Of a stretch of DNA of 62,766 nt, positions 36,867-45,854 are shown piece after piece. The notes under the pieces are model-generated. The model worked only from the letters and a program-made list of their open reading frames with translations. It made no database searches and was not told the DNA's origin. Location: NCBI GenBank assembly GCA_965226045.1, contig CBDDBU010000005.1:1-62766 (forward strand), read 5' to 3'. Position numbers and translations under genes: made by a program. This stretch comes from CBDDBU01 sp965226045 (lineage in GTDB: Bacteria; Pseudomonadota; Alphaproteobacteria; VGEJ01). Each line of letters opens with the position of its first letter. The stretch's first letter is position 1.

Positions 36867-37874
36867 TCACACGCGCGCGGGCGTCTCCACAAAATGACAA
36901 GCGGCCCAGTGGCCCGGCGCATGCTCCTCGAACGCCGGCGCTTTCTGTGAGCACAGCGCTTGGGCACGTGGGCAGCGGGGATGAAAGCGGCATCCCGAAG
37001 GCGGGTGGATCGGGCTGGGTATCTCGCCGTCGATCGCAGCGAAGGTGCGCCGCTTGGTCGTCGGCTCGGGAATCGCCGCGAGCAAAGCCTGGGTGTAGGG
37101 GTGCAGCGGGGCGCGGAAGAGCGTGTCCGTTTCGGTGACCTCCACGACCTCGCCCAGATACATCACCGCGACCCGGTCGCACATGTATTTGACGACGCTG
37201 AGATCGTGCGAGATGAACAGGACGCTGAGGCGATAGCGCTGCTGTATTTCCTGCATCATGTTGAGGATTTGCGCCTGCACCGAGACATCGAGCGCTGACA
37301 CCGGCTCGTCGGCGATCAAAAGCTTGGGGCTGAGCGCGAGAGCCCGCGCGAGGCCAATGCGTTGGCGTTGCCCGCCGCTGAACTGGTGCGGAAAGCGCTG
37401 GGCATGGGACGGCTCGAGCCCCACCGCGACCAGCAACTCCGCGACCCGACGCCGCAACTCCGCTCCCGCCGCGACGCCATGGGTGGCCAGCGGTTCGGCG
37501 ACGATACTCTGCACGGTCCAGCGCGGATCAAGCGACGCGAATGGGTTCTGAAATATCATCTGCACGTCGCGGCGGCGGCGGCGGAGCTCGCGCCGATCGA
37601 GCGCGAACCAGTCGACCCCATCCAATGTCACGCCGCCCGAGGTGGGTTCCGTGAGCCGGGCGATGAGCTTGCCGGTGGTCGACTTGCCGCTACCGCTCTC
37701 GCCGACCAGCCCGAACGTCTCCTCCCGGCCGATGTTAAAGGAGACATTATCGACGGCGTGCACCACCTGCTTGTCCCCGAACAGGGCGTTGAACAGGTCC
37801 TGGCGCACCGGGAAATGCTTGGTCAGATTGCGCACCGCCAACGTGGCGTCGCCCTGTCGCGAACGATCGCTCAT
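36867..37874 (-). CDS. Oligopeptide/dipeptide ABC transporter ATP-binding protein (DppF/OppF type)
   Basis: A 335-residue ATPase: Walker A GESGSGKST, signature FSGGQRQRIG, Walker B LLIADEP and the H-loop SHDLSVV. The C-terminal extension HPPSGCRFHPRCPRAQALC has the Cys motif of oligopeptide-type ATPases, which can bind a [4Fe-4S] cluster. It overlaps the upstream ATPase gene by 4 bp. Confidence 0.95.
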   Translation of the reverse strand: MSDRSRQGDATLAVRNLTKHFPVRQDLFNALFGDKQVVHAVDNVSFNIGREETFGLVGESGSGKSTTGKLIARLTEPTSGGVTLDGVDWFALDRRELRRRRRDVQMIFQNPFASLDPRWTVQSIVAEPLATHGVAAGAELRRRVAELLVAVGLEPSHAQRFPHQFSGGQRQRIGLARALALSPKLLIADEPVSALDVSVQAQILNMMQEIQQRYRLSVLFISHDLSVVKYMCDRVAVMYLGEVVEVTETDTLFRAPLHPYTQALLAAIPEPTTKRRTFAAIDGEIPSPIHPPSGCRFHPRCPRAQALCSQKAPAFEEHAPGHWAACHFVETPARV

Positions 37875-38845
37875 CGATCGTCGAAGAGGTGGCACGCCAC
37901 CTGGTGACCGTCCGGCAAGCGACGGAGCACGGGACGCTCGGCGCTGCACCGCGCGAAGGCATGGGGGCAGCGGGGGTGGAATTTGCAACCCGACGGTGGG
38001 TGGATCGGATCGGCCACCGAGCCGGGGATGGGGGCAAGTTGTTGCTGGTCCATATCGAGGCGCGGGATGGATTGGATTAGTCCGACCGTGTAGGGGTGCT
38101 TGGGGCCATCTAGGATCCGGTCGGTCGGCGCCACCTCGATGAGGTTGCCTGCGTACATCACGCAAACCCGTTCACACATCTGCGCCACCACACCGAGGTC
38201 GTGGCTGATGAGGATCACCGCGGTGTTCGATACGCTTGCCTGCAGATCGTTGAGGAGCGACAGGATCTGCGCCTGCACGGTGACATCGAGGGCCGTGGTC
38301 GGTTCGTCCGCGATGATGAGCGCCGGATGCAAGATCAACGCGCAGGCGACGATGACGCGCTGCTGCATCCCCCCGGAGAACTCGTGGGGATAATCGGCGT
38401 AGCGCTCCGCCGGCCGCGGAATGCCGACTTGCGCCAGCATGTCAATGACCCGCTCCTTGGCCTCTCTAGGGCCGACATCGGTGTGGTAGCGGAAGACCTC
38501 GGCAATCTGCTCACCGATCGGGAAGACCGGGTTCAACGTCGTCGTCGGGTCCTGAAATATCATGGTGATTCGGGAGCCACGAATTTGCCGCACCTCTTCA
38601 GGGGTTTTCCCAAGAAGATCGGCACCCTCGAACAGGATACGCCCGCCGACGATCTGTCCGGGAGGCTCGATCAGCCGCATGATCGACTGCCCCATGGCCG
38701 ACTTGCCACAACCGCTCTCGCCCACCAGCCCCACCGTCTCGCCCGGCGCCACGGTCAGGCTGACGTGATCGACCGCCTGCACCACGCCACGCTTGGTGTG
38801 AAAATGAGTGACGAGGTCATCCACCTCGAGGAGAACATCGGTCAT
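37871..38845 (-). CDS. Oligopeptide/dipeptide ABC transporter ATP-binding protein (DppD/OppD type)
   Basis: A 324-residue ATPase: Walker A GESGCGKSA, signature FSGGMQQRVI, Walker B LIIADEPTTALD and the C-terminal Cys motif HPPSGCKFHPRCPHAFARC. ATG 38845 (MTDVLLEVDDLVTHFHTKRG) is family-typical. It pairs with the DppF-type subunit as a heterodimer. Confidence 0.95.
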   Translation of the reverse strand: MTDVLLEVDDLVTHFHTKRGVVQAVDHVSLTVAPGETVGLVGESGCGKSAMGQSIMRLIEPPGQIVGGRILFEGADLLGKTPEEVRQIRGSRITMIFQDPTTTLNPVFPIGEQIAEVFRYHTDVGPREAKERVIDMLAQVGIPRPAERYADYPHEFSGGMQQRVIVACALILHPALIIADEPTTALDVTVQAQILSLLNDLQASVSNTAVILISHDLGVVAQMCERVCVMYAGNLIEVAPTDRILDGPKHPYTVGLIQSIPRLDMDQQQLAPIPGSVADPIHPPSGCKFHPRCPHAFARCSAERPVLRRLPDGHQVACHLFDDR

Positions 38846-38852
38846 GAGCAAA

Positions 38853-39782
38853 TTAGAGCCGAGCCTGTTTGGGATCGTAGGTGTCGCGCAGGAAGTCGCC
38901 AAACAGATTGATGGCGACAGAGGTAATGAGGATTCCCAATCCGGGGCCGAGCGTCATCCATTCGGACTCGAACAGATAGTTGCGGCCATCGCTTATCATT
39001 ACGCCCCAGGACGGCGTCGGCGGCTGTATACCGAGGCCGAGAAAGCTCAATGCCGCCTCGAAGATAATGACCCAGGCGACATCTAACGTTGCCATGACCA
39101 CCATCGAGGGGAACACGTTGGGCAGGATGTGCTTGACGATGATGGCGGCATCGCGGACGCCGATGGATCGTGCCGCCTGCACGAATTCGAGCTCGCGGAG
39201 CCTGAGAGTTTCGCCGCGCACCAGACGCGCATAGTTCACCCAGATGGCGACGCTGAGCGCCACCACCAAACTCCAAAACCCCGGCCCGAATATGGCCATG
39301 AATATGATGGCCAACAGTATGAACGGGATGGAGAGCTGAAAATCGGCGAGGCGCATGATGGCGGTATCGGTGAAACCACCGAAGTAGCCGGATATCGCCC
39401 CGAGCGCGGAGCCGATGGTCATGGCGATAAGCACCACCAGAAAGCCAATGGCGACCGAGGTCTGGGTACCGAGAATCACGCGACTGAAAATGTCCCGGCC
39501 CAAGTTGTCGCAGCCGAGGAAGTGGGCCCACTCGCCGCCCGCGAACACCGGCGGCAGGAACCGGTTGGCGATGATCTGCTCCGTGTAGTCCTGCGGCATG
39601 ATAACGTCGGATAAGATCGCTACCAGCAGGACCAGAACGAGCAGTACAAACCCCGACATGCCCTTGGTGCTGCCAGCAATCTCGGCGAAGAACTTGCGCC
39701 AAGCCGGGACATGTTCCTCTACCACGACCGCATCGAACTCGGACACCTGGGCGACCGTCTCCGCGTCTTCAATCGCCGACAT
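38853..39782 (-). CDS. Oligopeptide/dipeptide ABC transporter permease (DppC/OppC type)
   Basis: A 309-residue inner-membrane permease. An N-terminal cytoplasmic tail precedes the first membrane segment near residue 45. GCDNLGRDIFSRVILGTQTS is the family-typical motif, and the EAA-type loop is FVQAARSIGVRDAAII. The start MSAIED at 39782 overlaps the DppB-type gene by 14 bp; ATG 39800 is possible. Confidence 0.94.
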   Translation of the reverse strand: MSAIEDAETVAQVSEFDAVVVEEHVPAWRKFFAEIAGSTKGMSGFVLLVLVLLVAILSDVIMPQDYTEQIIANRFLPPVFAGGEWAHFLGCDNLGRDIFSRVILGTQTSVAIGFLVVLIAMTIGSALGAISGYFGGFTDTAIMRLADFQLSIPFILLAIIFMAIFGPGFWSLVVALSVAIWVNYARLVRGETLRLRELEFVQAARSIGVRDAAIIVKHILPNVFPSMVVMATLDVAWVIIFEAALSFLGLGIQPPTPSWGVMISDGRNYLFESEWMTLGPGLGILITSVAINLFGDFLRDTYDPKQARL

Positions 39783-40764
39783 AGCGAATCCTCGGATCAA
39801 CCTCGCGGTAGATGATGTCGATCACAATGTTAATGAGCACGAACATCCCCCCGATCATGACCACGATTGCCTGGATCAGCGGGTAGTCGCGCCAAAACAC
39901 TGCCTGCACGGCGAGGCGGCCAACGCCGGGCCACGCGAACACGTTCTCGATCACGAACGTGCCGCCCATGAGATAGCCTAGTTGCAGGCCGATGATGGTG
40001 ATGGCGGGGATCATCGCGTTGCGGAAGGCATGCCGGAGGTAGACGACGCGGTCGGGTAGACCCTTGGCCTTGGCGAACTGAATGTAGTCCTGGCGAATGA
40101 CATCGAGCATGGCCGAGCGCGTCAGGCGGGCATTCCACGCGGTCACCGAAAGCGCCAGCGCCACGGTGGGCATGATGATGAATTTGAAGCTCTTCCAGAA
40201 GATATCGAAGTCGAAGTTCAAAAGGGCGCGCCACACTGCGTAGGGCAGAAACTCTCCACGGCCCGAAGACGGCAACCACAAGAGGTCGACCGCAAACACC
40301 AATATGAACAAAATACCAAGCAGGAAGCTCGGGATCGACACGCCGAGGATGGCAATCACCGTGCCGCCATAGTCTATGGCGCTGCCCTGGCGAAGCGCGG
40401 TGACGATGCCGAGAGGAATCGCAATCAGCACGGCGACCACCATCGACAAGATGGTGAGTTCAAGGGTCGCCGGCAGGCGCTCAAGAACCAACTGAGTGGT
40501 TGGAACGCGAAAGCGGATCGATTGACCGAGATCGCCTTGTAGTGCGCCCCAGATGTAGACCACAAATTGCTCGTGTACCGGGCGCGTCAGCCCCAATTGC
40601 TCACGCAGCCGCTGTTTATCCTCCTCGGTAATGCCGGGATTTCCGGCCGCCATTACGTCAACCGGATCGCCCGGGATGAACTTAATGATGATCGAAACGA
40701 AAAAGATCACGCAGACGATCACCACCACAGCGTAAAGCAGGCGACGGATGAGGAAACTCAGCAT
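39769..40764 (-). CDS. Oligopeptide/dipeptide ABC transporter permease (DppB/OppB type)
   Basis: A 331-residue permease with the classic start FLIRRLLYAVVVIVCVIF, a periplasmic loop containing the REQLGLTRPVHEQF motif, and several further membrane segments; the coupling loop is IQFAKAKGLPDRVVYLRHAF. Gene order SBP-B-C-D-F matches dpp/opp operons. Confidence 0.95.
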   Translation of the reverse strand: MLSFLIRRLLYAVVVIVCVIFFVSIIIKFIPGDPVDVMAAGNPGITEEDKQRLREQLGLTRPVHEQFVVYIWGALQGDLGQSIRFRVPTTQLVLERLPATLELTILSMVVAVLIAIPLGIVTALRQGSAIDYGGTVIAILGVSIPSFLLGILFILVFAVDLLWLPSSGRGEFLPYAVWRALLNFDFDIFWKSFKFIIMPTVALALSVTAWNARLTRSAMLDVIRQDYIQFAKAKGLPDRVVYLRHAFRNAMIPAITIIGLQLGYLMGGTFVIENVFAWPGVGRLAVQAVFWRDYPLIQAIVVMIGGMFVLINIVIDIIYREVDPRIRYVGD

Positions 40765-40851
40765 CTATCGCGCTTTTTCAGCCCTGTACCGCATGCGCCG
40801 CCGCCTGCGGTAACACACCACGACCAGCTTCCAAGGTCAAAGGCAGCACCA

Positions 40852-40890
40852 AAGAACAAGAGGGGGCGCACAGCGCCCCCTCTTGTTCTT
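40852..40890 (-). promoter_or_regulatory. Strong intercistronic hairpin after substrate-binding gene
   Basis: A perfect 18-bp stem (40852-40869 with 40873-40890) closes a 3-nt loop, 41 bp downstream of the binding-protein stop and 87 bp before the DppB gene. On the minus strand no U-run follows directly. Next to it the 12-mer TTGGATCCAAAA occurs twice (from about 40889 and 40905). It probably stabilises the binding-protein message or attenuates transcription into the permease genes. Confidence 0.75.
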
Positions 40891-40931
40891 GGATCCAAAA
40901 AATCTTGGATCCAAAACAAATCAGCTTCAGA

Positions 40932-42569
40932 TCAGGTATCAAACCAGACTTCCTGAAGATGGTGAAACCCCACCACATCAAGCTCAAGTCCCATCACCTC
41001 TTCCTTCATGGCGGCCACGTATGTGCCCTCCCAGAGGTTCACCCAATAAGCTTGGTCAATGATGATTTCTTGCATCTTGTGGATGGCCTGTTCACGTATC
41101 TCAGGGTCGAAAGATGTGCGTTGAAGGTTGTTGAGGTCGTCAAGTTCCTGATTCTCATGAAACGACCAGTTAAGGCCACCACCGGTGATAAAGAACGGGT
41201 AGATTAGGTCCGGGTCACTATAGGTGTAGTAGCAGAATGTGATTTCGTACTCACCTTTACCTGCGATGGCGAACCATTCGCCCACTGGATAAACGTCCAA
41301 CTCCATATCTATCCCAACCGCCGCCAAGTCTTCCTGAATAATCTGGAAGTGGTTGCTGAAGGCGTCGATGCCAAGCATTTTAACGGTCAAACCATCCTGA
41401 ACGCCGGCCTCCTTGAGCAACGCCTTGGCCTTTGCGACATCGTAGTCGTAGTCGAGCTCTGCAGCCTTCGGATGGTACTGAGTATAAGACGACGCAACGG
41501 CGCTGTGTGCCGGCTTGCCCTCGCCATCAAGCGCCAGCGCGATGATCTTCTCCTTATTGATCGCGTGGTTGACAGCCCGGCGGACCCGAATGTCGTCGAA
41601 AGGTGCCATTTTGGTGTTGAGCATTATCTCGAATACCCCCACCGCCGGCCGGCTAAATGTCTTGATTCCCGGCGTCGCACCCAACCGTCTGATCTTATCC
41701 GGCGGCACCGACTCGGTGCCAGAAATGACGTCTATCTCGCCAGTCGTCAGTGCTGCGAGCCGTGTCGCCTCCTCCGGAATCACTCGGTACTCGACACTGT
41801 CAAGATACGGCCGGCCCTGATTCGCGTACCACGGCGTCGCCCAGTCATGCTCCTCGTTACGCACTAATTTAATACCCCGGTCGGCCACCCAGCTTACGAA
41901 CTTAAACGGACCGGTGCCGACGGGATTTCGGCCATATTCGTCACCGTATTTCTCGACCGCCGCGCGACTAACTGGAGCGCAATAGGAGTAGCTTAGGCCA
42001 ACCCACAGCGGAGCAAATAGCTTTTTGTAGTGGTAGGAAATGGTCATATTATCTATGACCTCGACGCCGTCGATCGGCCCATACATCCACCCGGTTGGAG
42101 ATGCGGTCTCCGGATTCATGTGCCGATTAAACGACCAGGCGACTCCCTCCGCATCAAATGCGGTGCCATCGTGGAAGTTGAGGCCAGGCCGCAGCTTAAA
42201 CACCACGGTCTTGTTGTCGTTGGTGAACTCCCAACTAGCGGCGGAGCCCGGATAAACGGTGCCCTTCTCGTCGAGATAGATTAGCGAATCATATATCTGC
42301 CACATAATCTCATGGGCAGCTAGTAGGGTGGTCTTCTGTGGATCCAGTGTGTCCGAATCCTGTCCCCGCCCGATGATAAGATCACCTCCCGACTTGGCGG
42401 CCATCGCCCGGCGCGCACCAACCATCGTGCTGGTGATCGCCGCGCCACCCACCAAGGCGGCGCCACCCTTGATAAACCCTCGTCGCGACTGCGCCCATTG
42501 GCGCGCGTATTCGTAGGTTTTCTCCTCGAAGCTCAAGTCTTCGTAAGGTCTGGTTAGCTTGTCGCTCAT
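40932..42569 (-). CDS. ABC transporter substrate-binding protein, family 5 (peptide type), Tat-exported
   Basis: A 545-residue periplasmic binding protein of the DppA/OppA family. A twin-arginine signal is visible: Arg29-Arg30 in SRRGFIKGG followed by a hydrophobic stretch and AMA. The mature protein starts near SGGDLIIGRGQDSDTLDP, as in the family. Di- or oligopeptides, opines, nickel and other ligands are known. IS256 copy D lies 16 bp upstream of the ATG, so the gene has lost its native promoter; the ribosome site AGGGAG lies partly in the retained target copy. Confidence 0.94.
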   Translation of the reverse strand: MSDKLTRPYEDLSFEEKTYEYARQWAQSRRGFIKGGAALVGGAAITSTMVGARRAMAAKSGGDLIIGRGQDSDTLDPQKTTLLAAHEIMWQIYDSLIYLDEKGTVYPGSAASWEFTNDNKTVVFKLRPGLNFHDGTAFDAEGVAWSFNRHMNPETASPTGWMYGPIDGVEVIDNMTISYHYKKLFAPLWVGLSYSYCAPVSRAAVEKYGDEYGRNPVGTGPFKFVSWVADRGIKLVRNEEHDWATPWYANQGRPYLDSVEYRVIPEEATRLAALTTGEIDVISGTESVPPDKIRRLGATPGIKTFSRPAVGVFEIMLNTKMAPFDDIRVRRAVNHAINKEKIIALALDGEGKPAHSAVASSYTQYHPKAAELDYDYDVAKAKALLKEAGVQDGLTVKMLGIDAFSNHFQIIQEDLAAVGIDMELDVYPVGEWFAIAGKGEYEITFCYYTYSDPDLIYPFFITGGGLNWSFHENQELDDLNNLQRTSFDPEIREQAIHKMQEIIIDQAYWVNLWEGTYVAAMKEEVMGLELDVVGFHHLQEVWFDT

Positions 42570-42585
42570 GGTCGTCTCCCTGTAC

Positions 42586-44035
42586 GGCGATGTCCCTATC
42601 TCTGTTGAAATTCGTGGGGCAGGCGTCGCTGGTTGATGATGCTATGCTGCCTTCATGATGGTTTCAATGGCACTGTCGGCCTGAGCCTTTCTCAAGTGTT
42701 CCTGGAGAGCATTTCGGAGGATGGGCAGCTGACGATAGGCCTTGAGGCGACGGAAGGTTTTCTGGGCCTCCAGCAGGCCGGCGGCGGTCCATCTGAGCGC
42801 CATCTCGGCGTGTCTCCAGCGTTTGACGTTGCGGGTGACCTGGCGCACCGTGCCGAGCGCGTTCTCGACGATGTTGGTGCAGGCGAGCGAGCGCCGGAGT
42901 TCGTGCGGCAGGCCGAGGCGGATGACGGTGAGTATCTCGTCCAGCCCCTCCAGGATGCTGCCCGAGACGCCCGGTTCCTCATGCTCCAGACGCCGGGCCA
43001 GGTTGCGCAGCAGCCGTTCGGCCTTGTCTGCGTCGTCCTGGTCCCAGGCCTGACGGAGCGCCTTCTTGACGCTCGCATGCAAATGCAGGGGCAGGCGCTC
43101 GATGATGTTACGGCCCTTGTGGACCTGGCAGCGCTGGATGGCGGCGGCCACACCGAAGGTGTTGCGGATCGCTTTGCTGAGCGCCTTCGCGCCATCGACG
43201 ATGAACAGCCGGGGCAGCGTCGGATCGAGCCCCCTGGCGAGGAGATTGTCGAGCAAGGCCTGGACGACGACAGTGTTCTCCGTCGCCCCCTCGACCACGG
43301 CCAGGACATGCTTGTCGCCGTTGCCATCGACGCCGATCGCCGCCACCAAGACATGGTCGCCGACATGCAGACCGTCGATCTGGATGACCAGCAGGTCGAG
43401 CTCCGAGAGGTCCGAGGCAAGCCAGGCCTTCATCTTCTTGCGCGACAGCGCCACAAAGCGCCGGGAAACGGCCGACTTCGAGGTGCCGTCGCCACGCGCT
43501 TTCGCCAGGTCGCCCTCGGGCAGACGGACCGCGCGGTGGTACTTGCGGGTCGGCACGTTCAGCACCATCAGGTTGAGCGCCCACTCGAGCAACAGGTTGC
43601 CGTCGCGCAGCACCTGCCAGCTCTCCAAACCCACCTCCTTGCCAGCATGGTCGCGAACCCGTGGCCGCTGCACTTTCACGCGGCCGCCGTGGTAGCCGAT
43701 CTCGCTCTGCGTATGGCCCCAGCGATAACCCCGACGGTTCCCATGGCGACGATGTCGGGCCCCGCACACGGTCGTGGCGTCCTCCTCCATCATCTCGGCC
43801 AAGGCCTCGACCCCGGCCAGGAGACAGAACCGATCCACGCTGAGACGGACTGCGTCCATCGCGTCTGCCAGCGGCGGCATAGGAAACGAGGTGGCAAGGG
43901 CTTTCGGGCTACTGGAACTACGGATATTCTTTCCCATGGTGTCGTTCTCCCTCTTGGGTTTGCAGCACCCGGAGCCTAACGGCTCCAGGAGAGCGACACC
44001 TACCTCAACTTTTCAACATCGACCGGGACATCTCC
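42586..44035 (-). mobile_element. IS256-family insertion sequence, copy D
   Basis: A complete 1450-bp copy with a perfect 8-bp target duplication CCCTGTAC (42578-42585 and 44036-44043). It separates the dipeptide operon from its native upstream region, which continues at 44044-44145; no gene is seen in that short stretch. Confidence 0.97.
42642..43937 (-). CDS. IS256-family transposase, copy D
   Basis: A 431-residue transposase that differs from copies A-C by a single residue, Ser129 to Pro. All catalytic motifs are intact. Confidence 0.96.
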   Translation of the reverse strand: MGKNIRSSSSPKALATSFPMPPLADAMDAVRLSVDRFCLLAGVEALAEMMEEDATTVCGARHRRHGNRRGYRWGHTQSEIGYHGGRVKVQRPRVRDHAGKEVGLESWQVLRDGNLLLEWALNLMVLNVPTRKYHRAVRLPEGDLAKARGDGTSKSAVSRRFVALSRKKMKAWLASDLSELDLLVIQIDGLHVGDHVLVAAIGVDGNGDKHVLAVVEGATENTVVVQALLDNLLARGLDPTLPRLFIVDGAKALSKAIRNTFGVAAAIQRCQVHKGRNIIERLPLHLHASVKKALRQAWDQDDADKAERLLRNLARRLEHEEPGVSGSILEGLDEILTVIRLGLPHELRRSLACTNIVENALGTVRQVTRNVKRWRHAEMALRWTAAGLLEAQKTFRRLKAYRQLPILRNALQEHLRKAQADSAIETIMKAA

Positions 44036-44145
44036 CCCTGTACCGTCCATAAGGTCATAGATAGCTAAAGCGAAGGTCCACTTCTTCCCATGGAGAACGC
44101 CGCTCTATAGGCTCTCGCACCGGGCAAGATGCTATCAAAGTAGCT

Positions 44146-45831
44146 CTAGCAGCCTGTCGGACTGAGGTCCGCGAGAATGGGTGTGGACGGATCGCGATGT
44201 GGAGAGGTCATGGGATCGAGCGCCTTTCGTGAGGACACGGAGTGCGGTCGCTTGGCCGCGCGTACCGCAGGGTGAGTATACTCTTATGCCCTCTCGTGAG
44301 GGCACGAAGTACGTTCGCTTGCTCGCGCGTGCCGCAAGGCGAGCATACTCTTATTCCTTTTCGCGAGGTACGGAGTCCGGCCGCCTGCTCAAGCGTATTG
44401 CAAGGTGAACATTCTCTTTATGTTCCAGGCCAGGGTCACCAGGTTCCATTCGCCCGTGACCTTGTCCAGGCCGCGTAGCGAGAACTGGCGGAAGCCCATG
44501 GCCGATTTGATGATGCCGAACACCGGTTCCGGCGTTTGCTTGCGCAGGGCGTAGAGTTGCCGGCCCTCGGGCGTCGCCAGTCGATGTGTCATCGCTTCCA
44601 GCGGCGTCGGGTTCTCCGGGGGCGGCGGCGCGCCGGCGAAGCGGTCCTTCCAGGAGAGATGATGGCGTTCCCGGCCGGGCGTGATCAACGGCGCGATCTC
44701 GGCCTCGGCGCAGGCGTTCACGTTGGCCTCGCTGAAGTAGCCGCTGTCCGCCAGCAGGGTCTCGGGCGCGCCCAGCGCCTCGGGAAGGCGGGCGAGCGCT
44801 TCCAGCGCCGGCTCGATTTGCCGCTTGTCGTTGGGGGCCTGGACCACGTCGTTGGTGACCACCAGCAGGCTGTCGGCCGCCACCAGGGCTTGGGCGTTGT
44901 AGGCCTGTTCGAAGCCGCCGCCGGCCACCGGCATGATGCGCGAGTCCGCGTCGGTCAGATTGACCTGGTCCTTCGGCCCGGGCCCGGCCACCGGCGGCTC
45001 GGGTGGACGGCCGCCCGGCTTGCGGCCCGTCTTCTCGGCCTTCTCCGCGCGCGCCTCGAGCTTCGCCTCGTACTCGGCCCGTTCCCGCTCAAGGCGTTCG
45101 CGCGCCCGCGCCTCGATCACCGCCTTAGCCTCGGCGATGCGGGCCAGACGATCCTCGCGCCGGGCCAGTTCCTCGGGCACCGACATCCCGTCGGGCACAT
45201 CCGCCCCATCGGCCGCCTCCGCCAACGCCATCAACTCCGCCACCTCGGCCTTCAACCGGGCTTCGAGCTCGCAGGCGTGTTTCCACGACAGCGCGCTGTG
45301 CCGGCTCGCGTTGGCGTGCACCTTGGTGCCGTCCAGCGCCACCGTGCCGAGCTTCAGCACCCCGGCTTCCCGGGCCAGCAGCAGCACCTCGACGAACAGC
45401 CCTTCGATCCGGTCGAGAAAACGCCGCCGGAACGCGGCGATGGTATCGTGGTCGGGATGATCGTTGGCCGCGATGAAGCGGAAAGCGACAGAATCATAGG
45501 TCGCGCGCTCCAACTTGCGGCTCGAAAACACCCCCGTGGCGTAGCCGTAGACCAGAAGCCCCAGCAGCATGCTCGGGTGATAGGACGCCGAGCCCGAGCC
45601 GCGATAGGCCTTCACGAACGCCGAGAGGTCCAACTGCTCGATCACCTCGACCACGAAGCGCGCCAGATGCCGCTCGGGAAGCCATTCCTCCACCGACGGC
45701 GGCAGCAGAAACCCCGTCTCCCGGTCGACCGGTCGGAAATTGCTCATGACGGCCTCCATCACGCGCGGGCAAATCAACTGATACCATCGAATCCTATTTC
45801 GACTCCCGGCTCAAGTCCGACAGGCTGCTAG
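44146..45831 (-). mobile_element. IS1182-family insertion sequence, copy 1
   Basis: A 1686-bp unit including flanking CTAG at both ends; inner terminal repeats are CAGCCTGTCGGACT and AGTCCGACAGGCTG. CTAG flanks both full copies and may be the duplicated target. Downstream of the transposase, 44222-44422 holds three imperfect direct repeats of 67 bp, the last overlapping the end of the gene. Confidence 0.93.
44389..45747 (-). CDS. IS1182-family transposase, copy 1
   Basis: A 452-residue transposase with a DUF772-type N-terminal domain (YHPSMLLGLLVYGYATGVFSS), catalytic Asp in VALDGTKVHANAS, a long charged coiled-coil insertion (residues about 160-240), then QVNLTDADSRIM, LLADSGYFSEANV and the C-terminal EPVFGIIKSAMGFRQFSLRG with the catalytic Glu. 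ATG 45747 follows GGAGGCCGTC. Confidence 0.95.
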   Translation of the reverse strand: MSNFRPVDRETGFLLPPSVEEWLPERHLARFVVEVIEQLDLSAFVKAYRGSGSASYHPSMLLGLLVYGYATGVFSSRKLERATYDSVAFRFIAANDHPDHDTIAAFRRRFLDRIEGLFVEVLLLAREAGVLKLGTVALDGTKVHANASRHSALSWKHACELEARLKAEVAELMALAEAADGADVPDGMSVPEELARREDRLARIAEAKAVIEARARERLERERAEYEAKLEARAEKAEKTGRKPGGRPPEPPVAGPGPKDQVNLTDADSRIMPVAGGGFEQAYNAQALVAADSLLVVTNDVVQAPNDKRQIEPALEALARLPEALGAPETLLADSGYFSEANVNACAEAEIAPLITPGRERHHLSWKDRFAGAPPPPENPTPLEAMTHRLATPEGRQLYALRKQTPEPVFGIIKSAMGFRQFSLRGLDKVTGEWNLVTLAWNIKRMFTLQYA

Positions 45832-45854
45832 CCACACAATAAAGGGAAAGAAAC

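Noticed and set aside
36960..37298. Plus-strand ORFs opposite the ABC ATPase genes
   Set aside because: They are shadows of conserved ATPase genes on the minus strand and show no family motifs.
44222..44422. A CRISPR-like array of repeats
   Set aside because: The three units are contiguous 67-bp direct repeats without unique spacers, belong to an IS end and recur with it; no cas gene is present.
44536..45831. A 431-residue plus-strand ORF in IS1182 copy 1 (repeated in copy 2)
   Set aside because: Antisense shadow of the transposase, Arg/His/Gln-rich, and copied only because the IS is copied.
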